Shown one piece after another: positions 33,286-41,542 of a stretch of 64,000 nucleotides of DNA. A program made the translations under genes and the position numbers. This stretch comes from Methylorubrum rhodesianum (GTDB lineage Bacteria > Pseudomonadota > Alphaproteobacteria > Rhizobiales > Beijerinckiaceae). The first letter of the stretch is position 1. Each line of letters starts with the position of its first letter. The notes beneath the pieces were generated by a model that was not told the origin of the DNA, ran no database searches, and saw only the letters and a list, made by a program, of their open reading frames with translations. The stretch lies in assembly GCF_014199985.1 (NCBI RefSeq), contig NZ_JACHOS010000005.1:248001-312000 (forward strand), written 5' to 3'.

Positions 33286-33657
33286 CTAGGCCGGAAGGCG
33301 TCGGAGGAGGGACACGCGCACCCGGGCAAGCCCGCGCTGCGTGATGCCGAGGGCGCGGGCCGCGCCGAGCGAGAGGTCGATCAGCCGGCCAAGCCGGGGA
33401 TGCGGGCCGCGGTCGTTGACCCGCACGTCGATATGCCGGCCGGTGACCAGATCGGTGACGCGCACCGGAGTGCCGAGCGGCAGGGTCCAGTGCGCGGCGC
33501 CGAGCGCCTCGGGGACGAAGCGGCGGCCGTCTGCGCGGAGGCGGCCGGACTCGTGGCCGTAGAACGAGGCGGTTCCCGTCCAATCGGCGCGGGCGGGCGT
33601 CACGCTGAGCACGAGGCAAGCGAGAGCGGCCCGCACCGCGAGGCGTTGCAGGAGCAT
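33286..33657 (-). CDS. prophage RlpA-like double-psi beta-barrel protein
   Basis: 123 residues with a signal peptide (LAVRAALACLVLSVTPARAD). The mature part is one double-psi beta-barrel: GTASFYGHESGRLRADGRRF near residue 30, then LPLGTPVRVTDLVTGRHIDV and VNDRGPHPRLGRLIDLSLGA. RlpA proteins are lytic transglycosylases or septal peptidoglycan binders; the core Asp of the VNDRGP motif is present. Its place ahead of the endolysin suggests a role in lysis. The SPOR domain of cellular RlpA is missing. Confidence 0.8.
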   Translation of the reverse strand: MLLQRLAVRAALACLVLSVTPARADWTGTASFYGHESGRLRADGRRFVPEALGAAHWTLPLGTPVRVTDLVTGRHIDVRVNDRGPHPRLGRLIDLSLGAARALGITQRGLARVRVSLLRRLPA

Positions 33658-33727
33658 GGTGGGTCCGATTGTCGAGGAATCAGGCTCGGGCCGGGTGGCG
33701 CGGCGAGCGGCTTAGGTCAGTCAGTCG

Positions 33728-35113
33728 TCAGAAGGCGGACATCTGCGTGCGAAGCCAGCCGGACGTGGTTTTGCGGTACATATACGGCCCGCTGAAGATG
33801 ACGTCGCCAATCGCCCCGCTCGTGTCGCCGGTATTGGCCGGCGCGGGTCGGTCCGGCGAATTGAAGAAGGGGAACTGTGCTCGACCGGCCTGCCCGGTGC
33901 TGCCATCGTCAGTCAGGCGATAGACTTCCGCTCCGTTGACGCGGGTCTGCCAGAAGCCGTCGATCCAGCGGGTGACGCGCGTGCCGGACCCCTCCCACGC
34001 GATGTCATGGCCCGCCGCCATCCGAAAAACGGGTGCGCCGTTCCGGGCAGTCGCCTGAGAGAAGTCAATGCCAGCTTCCGTGAACGACAGCGCGTTGTTC
34101 AGGATCTTGCGGGCATAGCTCCGGGTGCCCTCCGCCCCGCCGTCGTTCGTGCCGATGCCGAAGACGGAGTTGATCCCCATCGCCGCGCCGGCCTGATTGT
34201 ACTTGCTGAACAGCATGTGCAGGCCGATGCGGATGCCGCCCGGATCCGCACCGTTGGCGTACATATCCCACTCACCGATCACGAGCGGGCCATCGAGATC
34301 CGAGGGCTGACCGGTCTGGCTGGTGGCCTCCTTGTAATCGGCCCAGATGGTCGCGCGCGGACCGTGTCCGTCGTTCAGAGCATCGGCCGGACGCACGGCG
34401 AGCGCCGAGCACGCCGTATGCTGCCCGATGCCGTAAGCCTTGCTGGAAAGGGTCGCGTTGAAGGCCCAGCCGTAGTTCTTCGGCGCGACCGCCCCGATGA
34501 TCTGGTTGATCTTCAGAGCGTTGACGACGGCGCCTTCCGTGCCGCCGGCCTGATCCATGTTCTGGTCAATGCGCAACACAGGCGCATCGTCGGCGTTGGT
34601 CGATCCGACGCCGAGATACTTTCGACCGTACAGGGTCGTCTCGACGGTATCCTTGCCGATGGAGGTGACCGGCGTCGTGCCGTCATAAGTGTTGCCCTGC
34701 ATCCGCCACAGGACCGGGGAGGCAGGGCCGCCACCGGGCAGCGCATTGAAGCGACCGTCCGGCACGTCGATGATGCCGCCGGCCGGCGCCGCAGCGCGCG
34801 CAGCGGAGAAACATGCCGAGTCGTCAGTCCCGTCGAGCTTGGCCCCGTAATCCTTGACCGAGCGGATGTCTCGATCGGAGAGGGGGCGCGAAACGGCACC
34901 GGCGCCCGAGCGCCGAGCGGACATCTTCGACACATCGCCGGTCGAACCGTCGGCCAGGATGCGACGGCCGCCCGGGGTCTGGCCGTCCTGAAGGTGAAGG
35001 GTCTCGGTGCCGACCACGAGTTCGCGGGGCGGACCGATATAGGCGTCGATCGCCGCCTGCGACGGCAGATCGGTGGCGCCAATGCCGGCGAGCTGACGGG
35101 CCTGACGGGGCAT
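33728..35113 (-). CDS. tail-spike-like protein with beta-helix start motif
   Basis: 461 residues. After ~80 residues of attachment region, SVKDYGAKLDGTDDSACFSA near residue 90 is the classic opening of phage pectate-lyase-like right-handed beta-helices, followed by GGIIDVPDGRF. The rest is Gly/Asn-rich beta structure. It would be the receptor-binding or glycan-degrading spike. Its ATG overlaps the stop of the upstream gene (TGATG at 35111-35115). The open frame extends further upstream, but that part is out of frame with the true neighbour. Confidence 0.75.
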   Translation of the reverse strand: MPRQARQLAGIGATDLPSQAAIDAYIGPPRELVVGTETLHLQDGQTPGGRRILADGSTGDVSKMSARRSGAGAVSRPLSDRDIRSVKDYGAKLDGTDDSACFSAARAAAPAGGIIDVPDGRFNALPGGGPASPVLWRMQGNTYDGTTPVTSIGKDTVETTLYGRKYLGVGSTNADDAPVLRIDQNMDQAGGTEGAVVNALKINQIIGAVAPKNYGWAFNATLSSKAYGIGQHTACSALAVRPADALNDGHGPRATIWADYKEATSQTGQPSDLDGPLVIGEWDMYANGADPGGIRIGLHMLFSKYNQAGAAMGINSVFGIGTNDGGAEGTRSYARKILNNALSFTEAGIDFSQATARNGAPVFRMAAGHDIAWEGSGTRVTRWIDGFWQTRVNGAEVYRLTDDGSTGQAGRAQFPFFNSPDRPAPANTGDTSGAIGDVIFSGPYMYRKTTSGWLRTQMSAF

Positions 35114-35988
35114 CACACGTTCCAATCGTTGGTGGAGTTGGGATCGGAGTCGAAGTTGAAGTCGAAGATCACGCGGCCGACTTGGGCCGCGTAGGCGGCG
35201 GCGTTGGCGGCGAAGACTGCGGCTTCGATCGCGCGCTGGTCGGCCGCGCTCGCATTCAGGGACGCCGCATCGCGCGCGGCTTCGGAGACGGCCCTTGCGG
35301 CGGCGGACGCCTCCGCCTCGGCCCGAGCTTTCGCGGCCTGCTCGGCGCCGATGCGCTCCACGATCGGAACCTGAGCTTGCGCTCGCTCCGCCGCCGTCTG
35401 GGCCGCCACTGTCGTCTGGGCGGGGCTCGCCTTGATCGCGAGGCCGCTTGACCAGTCGGCGAAGCTGCCGGACCGCTTGATGTAGAGCGTCCACTCCGGA
35501 CCGGTCGGGAGGTCCGACACGGCAAGGAAGGTCGTGCCCTGCGGGTAGGCGTCGTAGGCGCTGCGCTGCGCCAGCGTGCCGGTGAAGTCGGGCGTGACGC
35601 CCGTGGTGCCGGGACCACCGAGCTGCGTGCCGAGCCAGATGCCGCGCGTCGCGTCGTAGACCACGCGCTGCAACGAGTCCTTCTGCAGCGCGCCGTCGGC
35701 GAGCGGGCTACCGTTGGCGTCGCGCCACTGCGCGAGGGGGCTTCCGTCGACGCTCAGCGTCGGAGCATTGGGCCCGGTCCGGTCCATGCGCAGAAGCAGC
35801 GAGAGACCGTCGAACAGGCGGATCATGCCGTCCGGGCTCTCGACCGTGAAATCCGGGCCGGTGCCGGCGGTGAGCAGCACGACATCGCTCAGCGAGACGA
35901 TGGTCGAGGTGCCGTTGCGTTCGACGCGAACGCCGGGGCCGCCCCGGACATCGACCGGAGCAGAGGGCAGAGACAGGGCGGGGATCAT
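35113..35988 (-). CDS. tail fibre / collar protein
   Basis: 291 residues. The N-terminal half is beta-rich (GGPGVRVERNGTSTIVSLSD, MIRLFDGLSLLLRMDRTG). The middle matches tail-protein modules with TPDFTGTLAQRSAYDAYPQG. An Ala-rich coiled coil spans about 195-275 (AAQTAAERAQAQVPIVERIG, then AKARAEAEASAAARAVSEAA). It looks like a trimeric stalk that carries the spike encoded next. Confidence 0.7.
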   Translation of the reverse strand: MIPALSLPSAPVDVRGGPGVRVERNGTSTIVSLSDVVLLTAGTGPDFTVESPDGMIRLFDGLSLLLRMDRTGPNAPTLSVDGSPLAQWRDANGSPLADGALQKDSLQRVVYDATRGIWLGTQLGGPGTTGVTPDFTGTLAQRSAYDAYPQGTTFLAVSDLPTGPEWTLYIKRSGSFADWSSGLAIKASPAQTTVAAQTAAERAQAQVPIVERIGAEQAAKARAEAEASAAARAVSEAARDAASLNASAADQRAIEAAVFAANAAAYAAQVGRVIFDFNFDSDPNSTNDWNV

Positions 35989-36004
35989 GGAGGCTCCGAA
36001 GCGA

Positions 36005-36379
36005 TCAGCGGAGTTCGACGGGCTCGTCGAAGACGAGCGCGGTCTCGGGGCCGACCGTCATCAGCACGCGCACGTCGTAGACGCCGGGCGGGACGCAGGC
36101 GGACCAGCCGGCGGGGAACAGCGCCTCGACGATGCCGGGGTTCGAGACGAAGAGCGTCCCGGCCGATGTCGAGGCCGTGAGAAGCGGGTGCGGATCGTGG
36201 ACGCCACAACGGCGGTCGCGCGGCACGACCTGGACCGTCACGTCGGACGCCGCCGAGAAGTCGATCAGCCCTGCCTCGGTGAGGTCGAGCCGTCCGTCGG
36301 GGGAGCCCATCCGCAGCACGAGACGGAGCCGCCACTGCCCGCAGCGCGAGGCGGCGCCCAGAGTGTTCAGGAACGCCAT
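36005..36379 (-). CDS. small tail-associated protein
   Basis: 124 residues, beta-rich (MAFLNTLGAASRCGQWRLRL, SDVTVQVVPRDRRCGVHDPH), ending PPGVYDVRVLMTVGPETALV. It sits between two tail genes with gaps of 2 and 16 nt. Probably a baseplate or adaptor protein; no family recognised. Confidence 0.65.
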   Translation of the reverse strand: MAFLNTLGAASRCGQWRLRLVLRMGSPDGRLDLTEAGLIDFSAASDVTVQVVPRDRRCGVHDPHPLLTASTSAGTLFVSNPGIVEALFPAGWSACVPPGVYDVRVLMTVGPETALVFDEPVELR

Positions 36380-36381
36380 GC

Positions 36382-37545
36382 TCAGAGCTTCAGAAAGAAG
36401 GTGCCGAGCCGGATCGGCGGGAGGTTCGACACCGACTGGCCGCCGCCAGGGTTCGAATGCGAGACGGTGAATTCCTTCGCGCCCGGCGGGGCGGTATCGG
36501 AGTTCTTCACCCCCCGCAGCATGTCCGGGAGCGATGTCGACGCGCCTGCATCGCCGAAGGCGATGGGCTGAACCTTGTCCGGGGCAACATACTGATGCGC
36601 CGGGTAATCGACGGTCACCTTCCCATCGGGCAGGAGCGCCGGCAGGTTCCTGCTCGAAAGCGTCGAGAGCGCATCGCCGCCGATCTGGCCGGGGGTCTGG
36701 ACGTCACCGAAGAACGAGAAGCGCGCCAGGACGGGGCCGGTCGAGCCGGCGGCCGCGGGCTGCGAAAGCGTGATGACGTTGCCGTTGAGGTCGGCGATCG
36801 TCGTTCCGGCCGAGATGCCGGCTGCGATCACCGACATACCAATCGCCAAGCGGTCGCTGCTGAAGGCGGTCGCATTGGTTGAGCCGGCGGTCAGGTTGAG
36901 CCCGGTGCTCGTCTGAAGCCGGTTCGCCGGACCCGTCCCCATGTCGTCGAGGCCGCCCGGCAAGAGGCCCTGCATCGTTGGAATGCCGATGACCTTGCCG
37001 GCCGCGAAGTCGTCGCTCGCCGAGGCACCGCGGCCACCGACGACCGGCGCCATGCTGTCGGGGAAAGTCAGCCAGAGGTACAGATAGAGGTTGCGGGTGT
37101 CGTTGCTGCCGCGTTCGGAGGCACCGGACTGACCGTTGCCGATCGTGCCCTGATTCATCCGCACCCAACCCGGCTGTACCGAGTTGTCGAGGCGCCACTT
37201 CACGTCGCCGGTCCGGGCGCGGGCCGTCGGATCGTCAGTCCCCTCGGGATCGGTCGGCTCCGTGGGCGGGATCGGCTCCCCGAGCCCATCGTCGTTCCAC
37301 AGCAGACCCGCCGACAGGGAATAGACCCACTCCTTGTAGAGGCCCGCCGGCAGGTAGACGCGCGGGAATCGACCCGTCGCATCCGGTGCCACCTCGGCAG
37401 GATGCGGCTGCGTCCGGCCCGAATCCGCGTACACCGCGAGCGGCACGTCGGAGCCGGCCTCGAAGAAGCGCGCACGCACGTCGAGACGCGGGCGCCCGTT
37501 CAGGTCGAGCACCTGCTGCCGCGAGAGCGGCCAGAAGATTGTCAT
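36382..37545 (-). CDS. tail collar / fibre protein
   Basis: 387 residues. The N-terminal module (VLDLNGRPRLDVRARFFEAG, ATGRFPRVYLPAGLYKEWVY) resembles the beta-sandwich head of short tail fibres. A Gly/Ser/Asn-rich middle (GSTNATAFSSDRLAIGMSVI) is followed by a collar-like C-terminus (AHQYVAPDKVQPIAF, SNLPPIRLGTFFLKL). First gene of the tail-fibre group. Upstream lie a hairpin (37567-37588) and the 20-bp box (37635). Confidence 0.7.
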   Translation of the reverse strand: MTIFWPLSRQQVLDLNGRPRLDVRARFFEAGSDVPLAVYADSGRTQPHPAEVAPDATGRFPRVYLPAGLYKEWVYSLSAGLLWNDDGLGEPIPPTEPTDPEGTDDPTARARTGDVKWRLDNSVQPGWVRMNQGTIGNGQSGASERGSNDTRNLYLYLWLTFPDSMAPVVGGRGASASDDFAAGKVIGIPTMQGLLPGGLDDMGTGPANRLQTSTGLNLTAGSTNATAFSSDRLAIGMSVIAAGISAGTTIADLNGNVITLSQPAAAGSTGPVLARFSFFGDVQTPGQIGGDALSTLSSRNLPALLPDGKVTVDYPAHQYVAPDKVQPIAFGDAGASTSLPDMLRGVKNSDTAPPGAKEFTVSHSNPGGGQSVSNLPPIRLGTFFLKL

Positions 37546-37566
37546 GAGTGGCGTCCGAAACGACGA

Positions 37567-37588
37567 AGCCCCGCACGGGGGCGGGGCT
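37567..37588 (-). terminator. hairpin between the 20-bp box and the tail-fibre genes
   Basis: On the minus strand AGCCCCGC-CCCCGT-GCGGGGCT, then TCGTCGTTTC. The stem is strong but the T-run is broken, so it may be an attenuator or partial terminator. Confidence 0.5.
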
Positions 37589-37634
37589 CGGTCAGGGCCG
37601 GCGCGTAGGGCGCGGCACGGTGATCAAATCGCGG

Positions 37635-37654
37635 GTTTTGCCCGACGGGTCAAG
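37635..37654 (-). repeat. 20-bp intergenic box, copy 1
   Basis: Minus-strand CTTGACCCGTCGGGCAAAAC, identical to copy 3 (59249) and one base different from copy 2 (50995). It contains a -35-like TTGACC and the imperfect palindrome TTGACCCGTCGGGCAA. It is upstream of the tail-fibre operon, followed by a hairpin. Confidence 0.7.
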
Positions 37655-37775
37655 GGGCGGAGGCTCGGCTCACCGCAGCATATAGCGTGACGCGTCAACC
37701 ACAGGCTCAAAATTCGATGGCAATGGATCGCCAAGCGCCTCGACGACATGGCAGACCCGTGGTTGCAGTGTTCGT

Positions 37776-37792
37776 GACGCTAAAACAGCGTC
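37776..37792 (+). promoter_or_regulatory. inverted repeat ahead of the 37805 gene
   Basis: GACGCT-AAAAC-AGCGTC immediately before the GGGGGA ribosome-binding site. It could be an operator or a leader hairpin controlling this independently transcribed gene. Confidence 0.4.
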
Positions 37793-37804
37793 GGGGGAAC
37801 GTCC

Positions 37805-38047
37805 ATGCGCATCGTCATCGCTGTTGCCTTGTTCGCGGCTACCATAGGCACCGCACAGGCCCAATATTACGGTTACGGCTCCAACAGTCGGAGCAATAGC
37901 GTCAGCGGATACACGACCAATAATGGCACCTACGTGGCGCCGCACTATCGGACCAATCCAAACAGCACGCAGTACGATAATTATAGCACGAGCGGAAACT
38001 ACAACCCGCACAACAACTCATATGGTACGCGCATTCCGCGCTACTGA
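37805..38047 (+). CDS. small exported Asn/Tyr/Ser-rich protein (prophage moron)
   Basis: 80 residues. A signal peptide (MRIVIAVALFAATIGTAQAQ) precedes a low-complexity mature region (YYGYGSNSRSNSVSG, GTYVAPHYRTNPNSTQ, DNYSTSGNYNPHNNSYG). The YVxPHYRTNPNxT...DNYST...N.NP pattern looks conserved in small exported proteins of Rhizobiales. It is on the opposite strand to the late operon and is visibly lower in GC than its neighbours, so it is likely a lysogenic-conversion gene expressed from the prophage. The 150 bp ahead of it hold only the repeat described at 37776. Confidence 0.7.
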   Translation: MRIVIAVALFAATIGTAQAQYYGYGSNSRSNSVSGYTTNNGTYVAPHYRTNPNSTQYDNYSTSGNYNPHNNSYGTRIPRY

Positions 38048-38087
38048 ACGGCTCGCCCAGCATGGCGGCACATGATAGCGTGCCGCC

Positions 38088-38444
38088 ATGCCCCGCCGCT
38101 TCTCACAGCCGCTCTGGTACGTCGCGCAGATCGCGGCCATCGCCGGCCTGACCTATCTCGGAACCGGTCGAACAGAGGAAAATCCCCCGCCACTGACGCC
38201 TGGCCTCCTTGTCGTCGGCTTCGGCATCTCGGTGGTTTTCGTCGCGCTCGGAACGGCCATCGCTACGCGCTTACTTGACTGGGCGAACCGTAAGCTGAAG
38301 CGGCTCCCGGTCGCCGCTGCCGTACCCGCGCCCTCCGAGCAAGACGAGCCGGTTCAGCAGCGCGATCGTATCGGCGCCGGGCCGAGCAGCGGCGAGATCG
38401 GCAAGCCGACGTCCTCCCTCTGGCGTGGTCAGCAGCGCGGCTAA
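38088..38444 (+). CDS. small membrane protein overlapping the 3' end of a late gene
   Basis: 118 residues. Two membrane helices (PLWYVAQIAAIAGLTYLG; LLVVGFGISVVFVALGTAIA) are followed by a basic and then polar tail. The last ~58 codons overlap the convergent 38271 gene, so the tail may be fortuitous. The membrane segments and the position after the 37805 moron support a real gene. Confidence 0.5.
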   Translation: MPRRFSQPLWYVAQIAAIAGLTYLGTGRTEENPPPLTPGLLVVGFGISVVFVALGTAIATRLLDWANRKLKRLPVAAAVPAPSEQDEPVQQRDRIGAGPSSGEIGKPTSSLWRGQQRG

Positions 38445-41400
38445 GCGGTCGACGTTCCGTCCTGCCTGCCAGTCCTCGAAGGCCTGCGCGATCCGCTTCG
38501 GCAGGTTCAGGCCGCCGGTCGCGAGCGCCTTGTTCGCCTCACCGCCGAGACCACCCTTGCGCAGCTCTGCCAGCGCCTCGTTGTTGAACGAGGTGCGGGA
38601 TCCGACACCCTGGCGCGTGCCGGTCGCCTCGAAGATGTCGAGCAGGCGGGAGAAGCCGGCCGCCAGCCGCTCTCCATCCGGCAGGGCACGGATCGCGGCG
38701 AAGACGTTTTCACCCGCCAGATCGTTGCCGCGGATGCTGGCCGCGAACTTGGCCCCGCCCGCCTGATTGGCGCCGCTCTGAAGGTCCTTCGTCTTCGCCG
38801 CGAACTCGGTCCCGAGGTAGGTTCGGACGAGCTCGCGCGCGGCCAGCGAGTTGCTGCGCGAGATCGCACCGACAGCGGCTCCGACGTCGGCCGAGGAGCC
38901 TTCGACGGGCTTGGTCGGGAACAGGGCGTCGATGGCGCGCTTCAGATCGGGCCGCTCGGCGATCCGGCCGAGCGGGGAGCGCTCCACGGCCTCGCGGCCC
39001 TGATGGGCGAGGGCGAGGCGCTGAAGCCGGCCGCGCGCCTCCGGGAGGAGGGCGAGCAGGTCCTCGTTCTGGCGCATCGCGGCGCGGATACGCTCCGCCG
39101 TAGCGCCGCCCTGACCGCTCACTCCGTCGAGGATGCGGGTCACCTCGCGCGCCTCGAACGCGTTGCGAGCCGCGGGCGTAGCGTTGGCCAGGAACTCGCG
39201 GGCCGCGGTGGCGCCCTCCAGGTGGGACGGCACCTGTTCTGCGGGCGTGTTGAGCCGACGCGTCTCGGGATCGCGCTGCGTCACCCGGCCGAGCGGGGCG
39301 TTGCCAGCGAACGGCTCCAGGGGCCGGCTGTTAGCGGCGAAGTTGGCGTCCGCCACCGCCATCTCGGGCGCCGTCTTGAGCTGCTCGTCAATCGCCGATC
39401 GCACGCTCTGAAGGCGGCTCACCATCACGCCGTCACCGGCCTTGCGCGCCTCCCGGAGCACCTGGTCGAGGCGCTCGCGAGTCTGGTGCAGCCCGTCGAT
39501 GGTCAGTTCTGTCTCACGCACTCCAGACACTGGATCGGGCAGGTTGCCGTGCAGGTCTCGCCGTACCGCCTCCAGGGCGCTCCGGACATTGCCCTTTGCC
39601 GTGGCGAGCGCCGCGTCAATGGCGTCGATGGCCGGTTGCGGGTTCACCTGCCCGAACCTCGGCGCGGAGATCTCCTCCGTCACCGTCGTCGGCACCATGC
39701 GGGAGGAGGGGCCGCTCGCGGGCTCCTTCGAAGCCATCACGACGCGCTCATAGGCCGACAGCGGGTCAGTCTCGTCGCCGCGCATCAGCGCCGCGGCCGC
39801 CCGGTCGAGCGTGCCCTTGTCGACCGTCTTCGGATCGACGCCGGCCTCGGTGAGAGCCCGGCGAATGTCCGTCGTCGCTTGGCTGGCGGAGGCCTGGAAC
39901 TCGTCGCGCATCGCGCCGAACCCGGACCGATCGTCATGGCCCAGCCAATCCCACGGATAGGTGCGGCGCCCGCGGGCTTCCTGCTCCAGAAGGCCGATCA
40001 GCTCGTCGTGGATGTTGCGCGCCATGCCGCCATCGCGGTCGGGCGGGAGATAGCCCTCCTCGATCAGCCGCTCGCGCCAGAAATTGTCGATTCCCTTGCC
40101 GTTCTCCTGAACGAGGTTCGAGACGCCGGGCTGCCGAAAGCGGTCGAGCCCTGCCGCCTTCACGTCCCCGCGCTCGAGGCCGATGCCGCCGTTCTCAGCG
40201 ATGAAGCGGGCAAGCGACTTCGTGCCCGGCGCCACCGGCGGCGCGTCGGGCCGCTTCGGCGCCATCGAGCCGATGGTATCCGGACCCTGCGGCGGCGGGT
40301 CGTAACGCAGCGGCCCGCCGGCGCCGTTGTCGAGCGTCTGAAGCACCGGCTCGCCGGGCCGCTCCACCTCGACGGTGCGCTCGATCCCGATGCGCTCCGG
40401 CGCGGCGCGGGCGGCGGCATAGTCGCGCGCCGCCTGCTCGGAGCGGGCTGTCTCGCGGGCATCGGCGACGCCGCGCATTTCGCGCTGGATCACCTGCCCG
40501 GCCTGATCGGGGGAGACGCGCGGGCCGGCCGCCTGCGTGGCGCGGATGACTGCCTGTCCCTCGGGTGTCGCGGCCACAGCGCTGCGGGCGGCAGCCTGGA
40601 CCGCCTCGCCCGTGCGCGCAGAGGAGGTCGAGGCCGGCGTGATAGCGTCAAGCCCGGCCTGCCCGGCGGCGTCGATCTGGCCGGGACGCGCGGCGAAGAA
40701 CTCGGAGAGCCCGCCTTGTCCCTCCACGACGCGCTGAAGATCGCCGAGGCGGCGCGGGCCCACGACCTGCTGCAGCGCCTCCGCCCAGGTCAGCAAGACG
40801 CCGCGCGCCGCCGCATCGTCAACCAGCGAGCGAACCGCCGTCACCTCATCGGCCGAGATCTTGCCGGCGCCGGCATCGAAGAGGCGCTCGGCCGTGCCGG
40901 GGCGGCGAGTGAAGGCCTGCGCAGCGCCACCGGCCACACCGCCGACGAGACGCGCGATAGGCTCCGCTTCTGTTCCCTTGGTGACCTGCCCGGCTGTCTC
41001 AGAAGCGATCGCCGGCACCAGAGCGTTGCGCGCGGCGGTGGCGATGGTTTTGCCGCCGCCAGGGATGAACTCGGCGATGGTGCCGACGTACTGCCCCGGC
41101 ACCGTTTCGGCCTTCGGCAGCTTGCCAGCCACGGCCTCGACGCCGCTCAACGCGATCTCGCCCGGCTTCGGCAGCTCGTGAGGCGCAGGAATCGGGCCCT
41201 TTAGCGCTTCGCGACGCGCCTGCATCTCACTGTCAGGGACCGCGGGACGGCCGAGCGCGCGTCCGATCCCACGAGCGACGCCTTGCGCCATCAGACCAGT
41301 GAACTGATCTGCGAGGCCCCACACCGTCTGCGGCAGGTCGAGCACCCCGGCCGCGCCCCGGATAATTCCGGCACCGGCCTGGTCTACGACATCGGCCGCA

Positions 41401-41537
41401 ACCGACTTTCCCTCCGCCTTGGACGTCTTCGGCGCTTCATCGAACCGGTCGAAGAAGTTGCTGCCGTCCGCCGCGGGCTCCGCCCCCGAAGCTTTCGGGG
41501 CCGGCTTGTCATCGAACTGGTCGAAGAAGTTCGCCAT
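38271..41537 (-). CDS. very large internal virion / ejection protein
   Basis: 1088 residues. The N-terminus has a duplicated short motif, MANFFDQFDDKPAP and SNFFDRFDEAPKTS. A Gly/Ala-rich hydrophobic region follows (about 45-215, GAGIIRGAAGVLDLPQTVWG, LVGGVAGGAAQAFT), then long helical stretches. P22-like phages eject three internal proteins after the connector genes to form a DNA conduit; by position and composition this is the gp16-type member. No enzymatic motif seen. Confidence 0.7.
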   Translation of the reverse strand: MANFFDQFDDKPAPKASGAEPAADGSNFFDRFDEAPKTSKAEGKSVAADVVDQAGAGIIRGAAGVLDLPQTVWGLADQFTGLMAQGVARGIGRALGRPAVPDSEMQARREALKGPIPAPHELPKPGEIALSGVEAVAGKLPKAETVPGQYVGTIAEFIPGGGKTIATAARNALVPAIASETAGQVTKGTEAEPIARLVGGVAGGAAQAFTRRPGTAERLFDAGAGKISADEVTAVRSLVDDAAARGVLLTWAEALQQVVGPRRLGDLQRVVEGQGGLSEFFAARPGQIDAAGQAGLDAITPASTSSARTGEAVQAAARSAVAATPEGQAVIRATQAAGPRVSPDQAGQVIQREMRGVADARETARSEQAARDYAAARAAPERIGIERTVEVERPGEPVLQTLDNGAGGPLRYDPPPQGPDTIGSMAPKRPDAPPVAPGTKSLARFIAENGGIGLERGDVKAAGLDRFRQPGVSNLVQENGKGIDNFWRERLIEEGYLPPDRDGGMARNIHDELIGLLEQEARGRRTYPWDWLGHDDRSGFGAMRDEFQASASQATTDIRRALTEAGVDPKTVDKGTLDRAAAALMRGDETDPLSAYERVVMASKEPASGPSSRMVPTTVTEEISAPRFGQVNPQPAIDAIDAALATAKGNVRSALEAVRRDLHGNLPDPVSGVRETELTIDGLHQTRERLDQVLREARKAGDGVMVSRLQSVRSAIDEQLKTAPEMAVADANFAANSRPLEPFAGNAPLGRVTQRDPETRRLNTPAEQVPSHLEGATAAREFLANATPAARNAFEAREVTRILDGVSGQGGATAERIRAAMRQNEDLLALLPEARGRLQRLALAHQGREAVERSPLGRIAERPDLKRAIDALFPTKPVEGSSADVGAAVGAISRSNSLAARELVRTYLGTEFAAKTKDLQSGANQAGGAKFAASIRGNDLAGENVFAAIRALPDGERLAAGFSRLLDIFEATGTRQGVGSRTSFNNEALAELRKGGLGGEANKALATGGLNLPKRIAQAFEDWQAGRNVDRLAALLTTPEGGRRLADLAAARPGADTIALLNRLVLLGGRGYGSGDREPLQLTVRPVK

Positions 41538-41542
41538 CAGGA

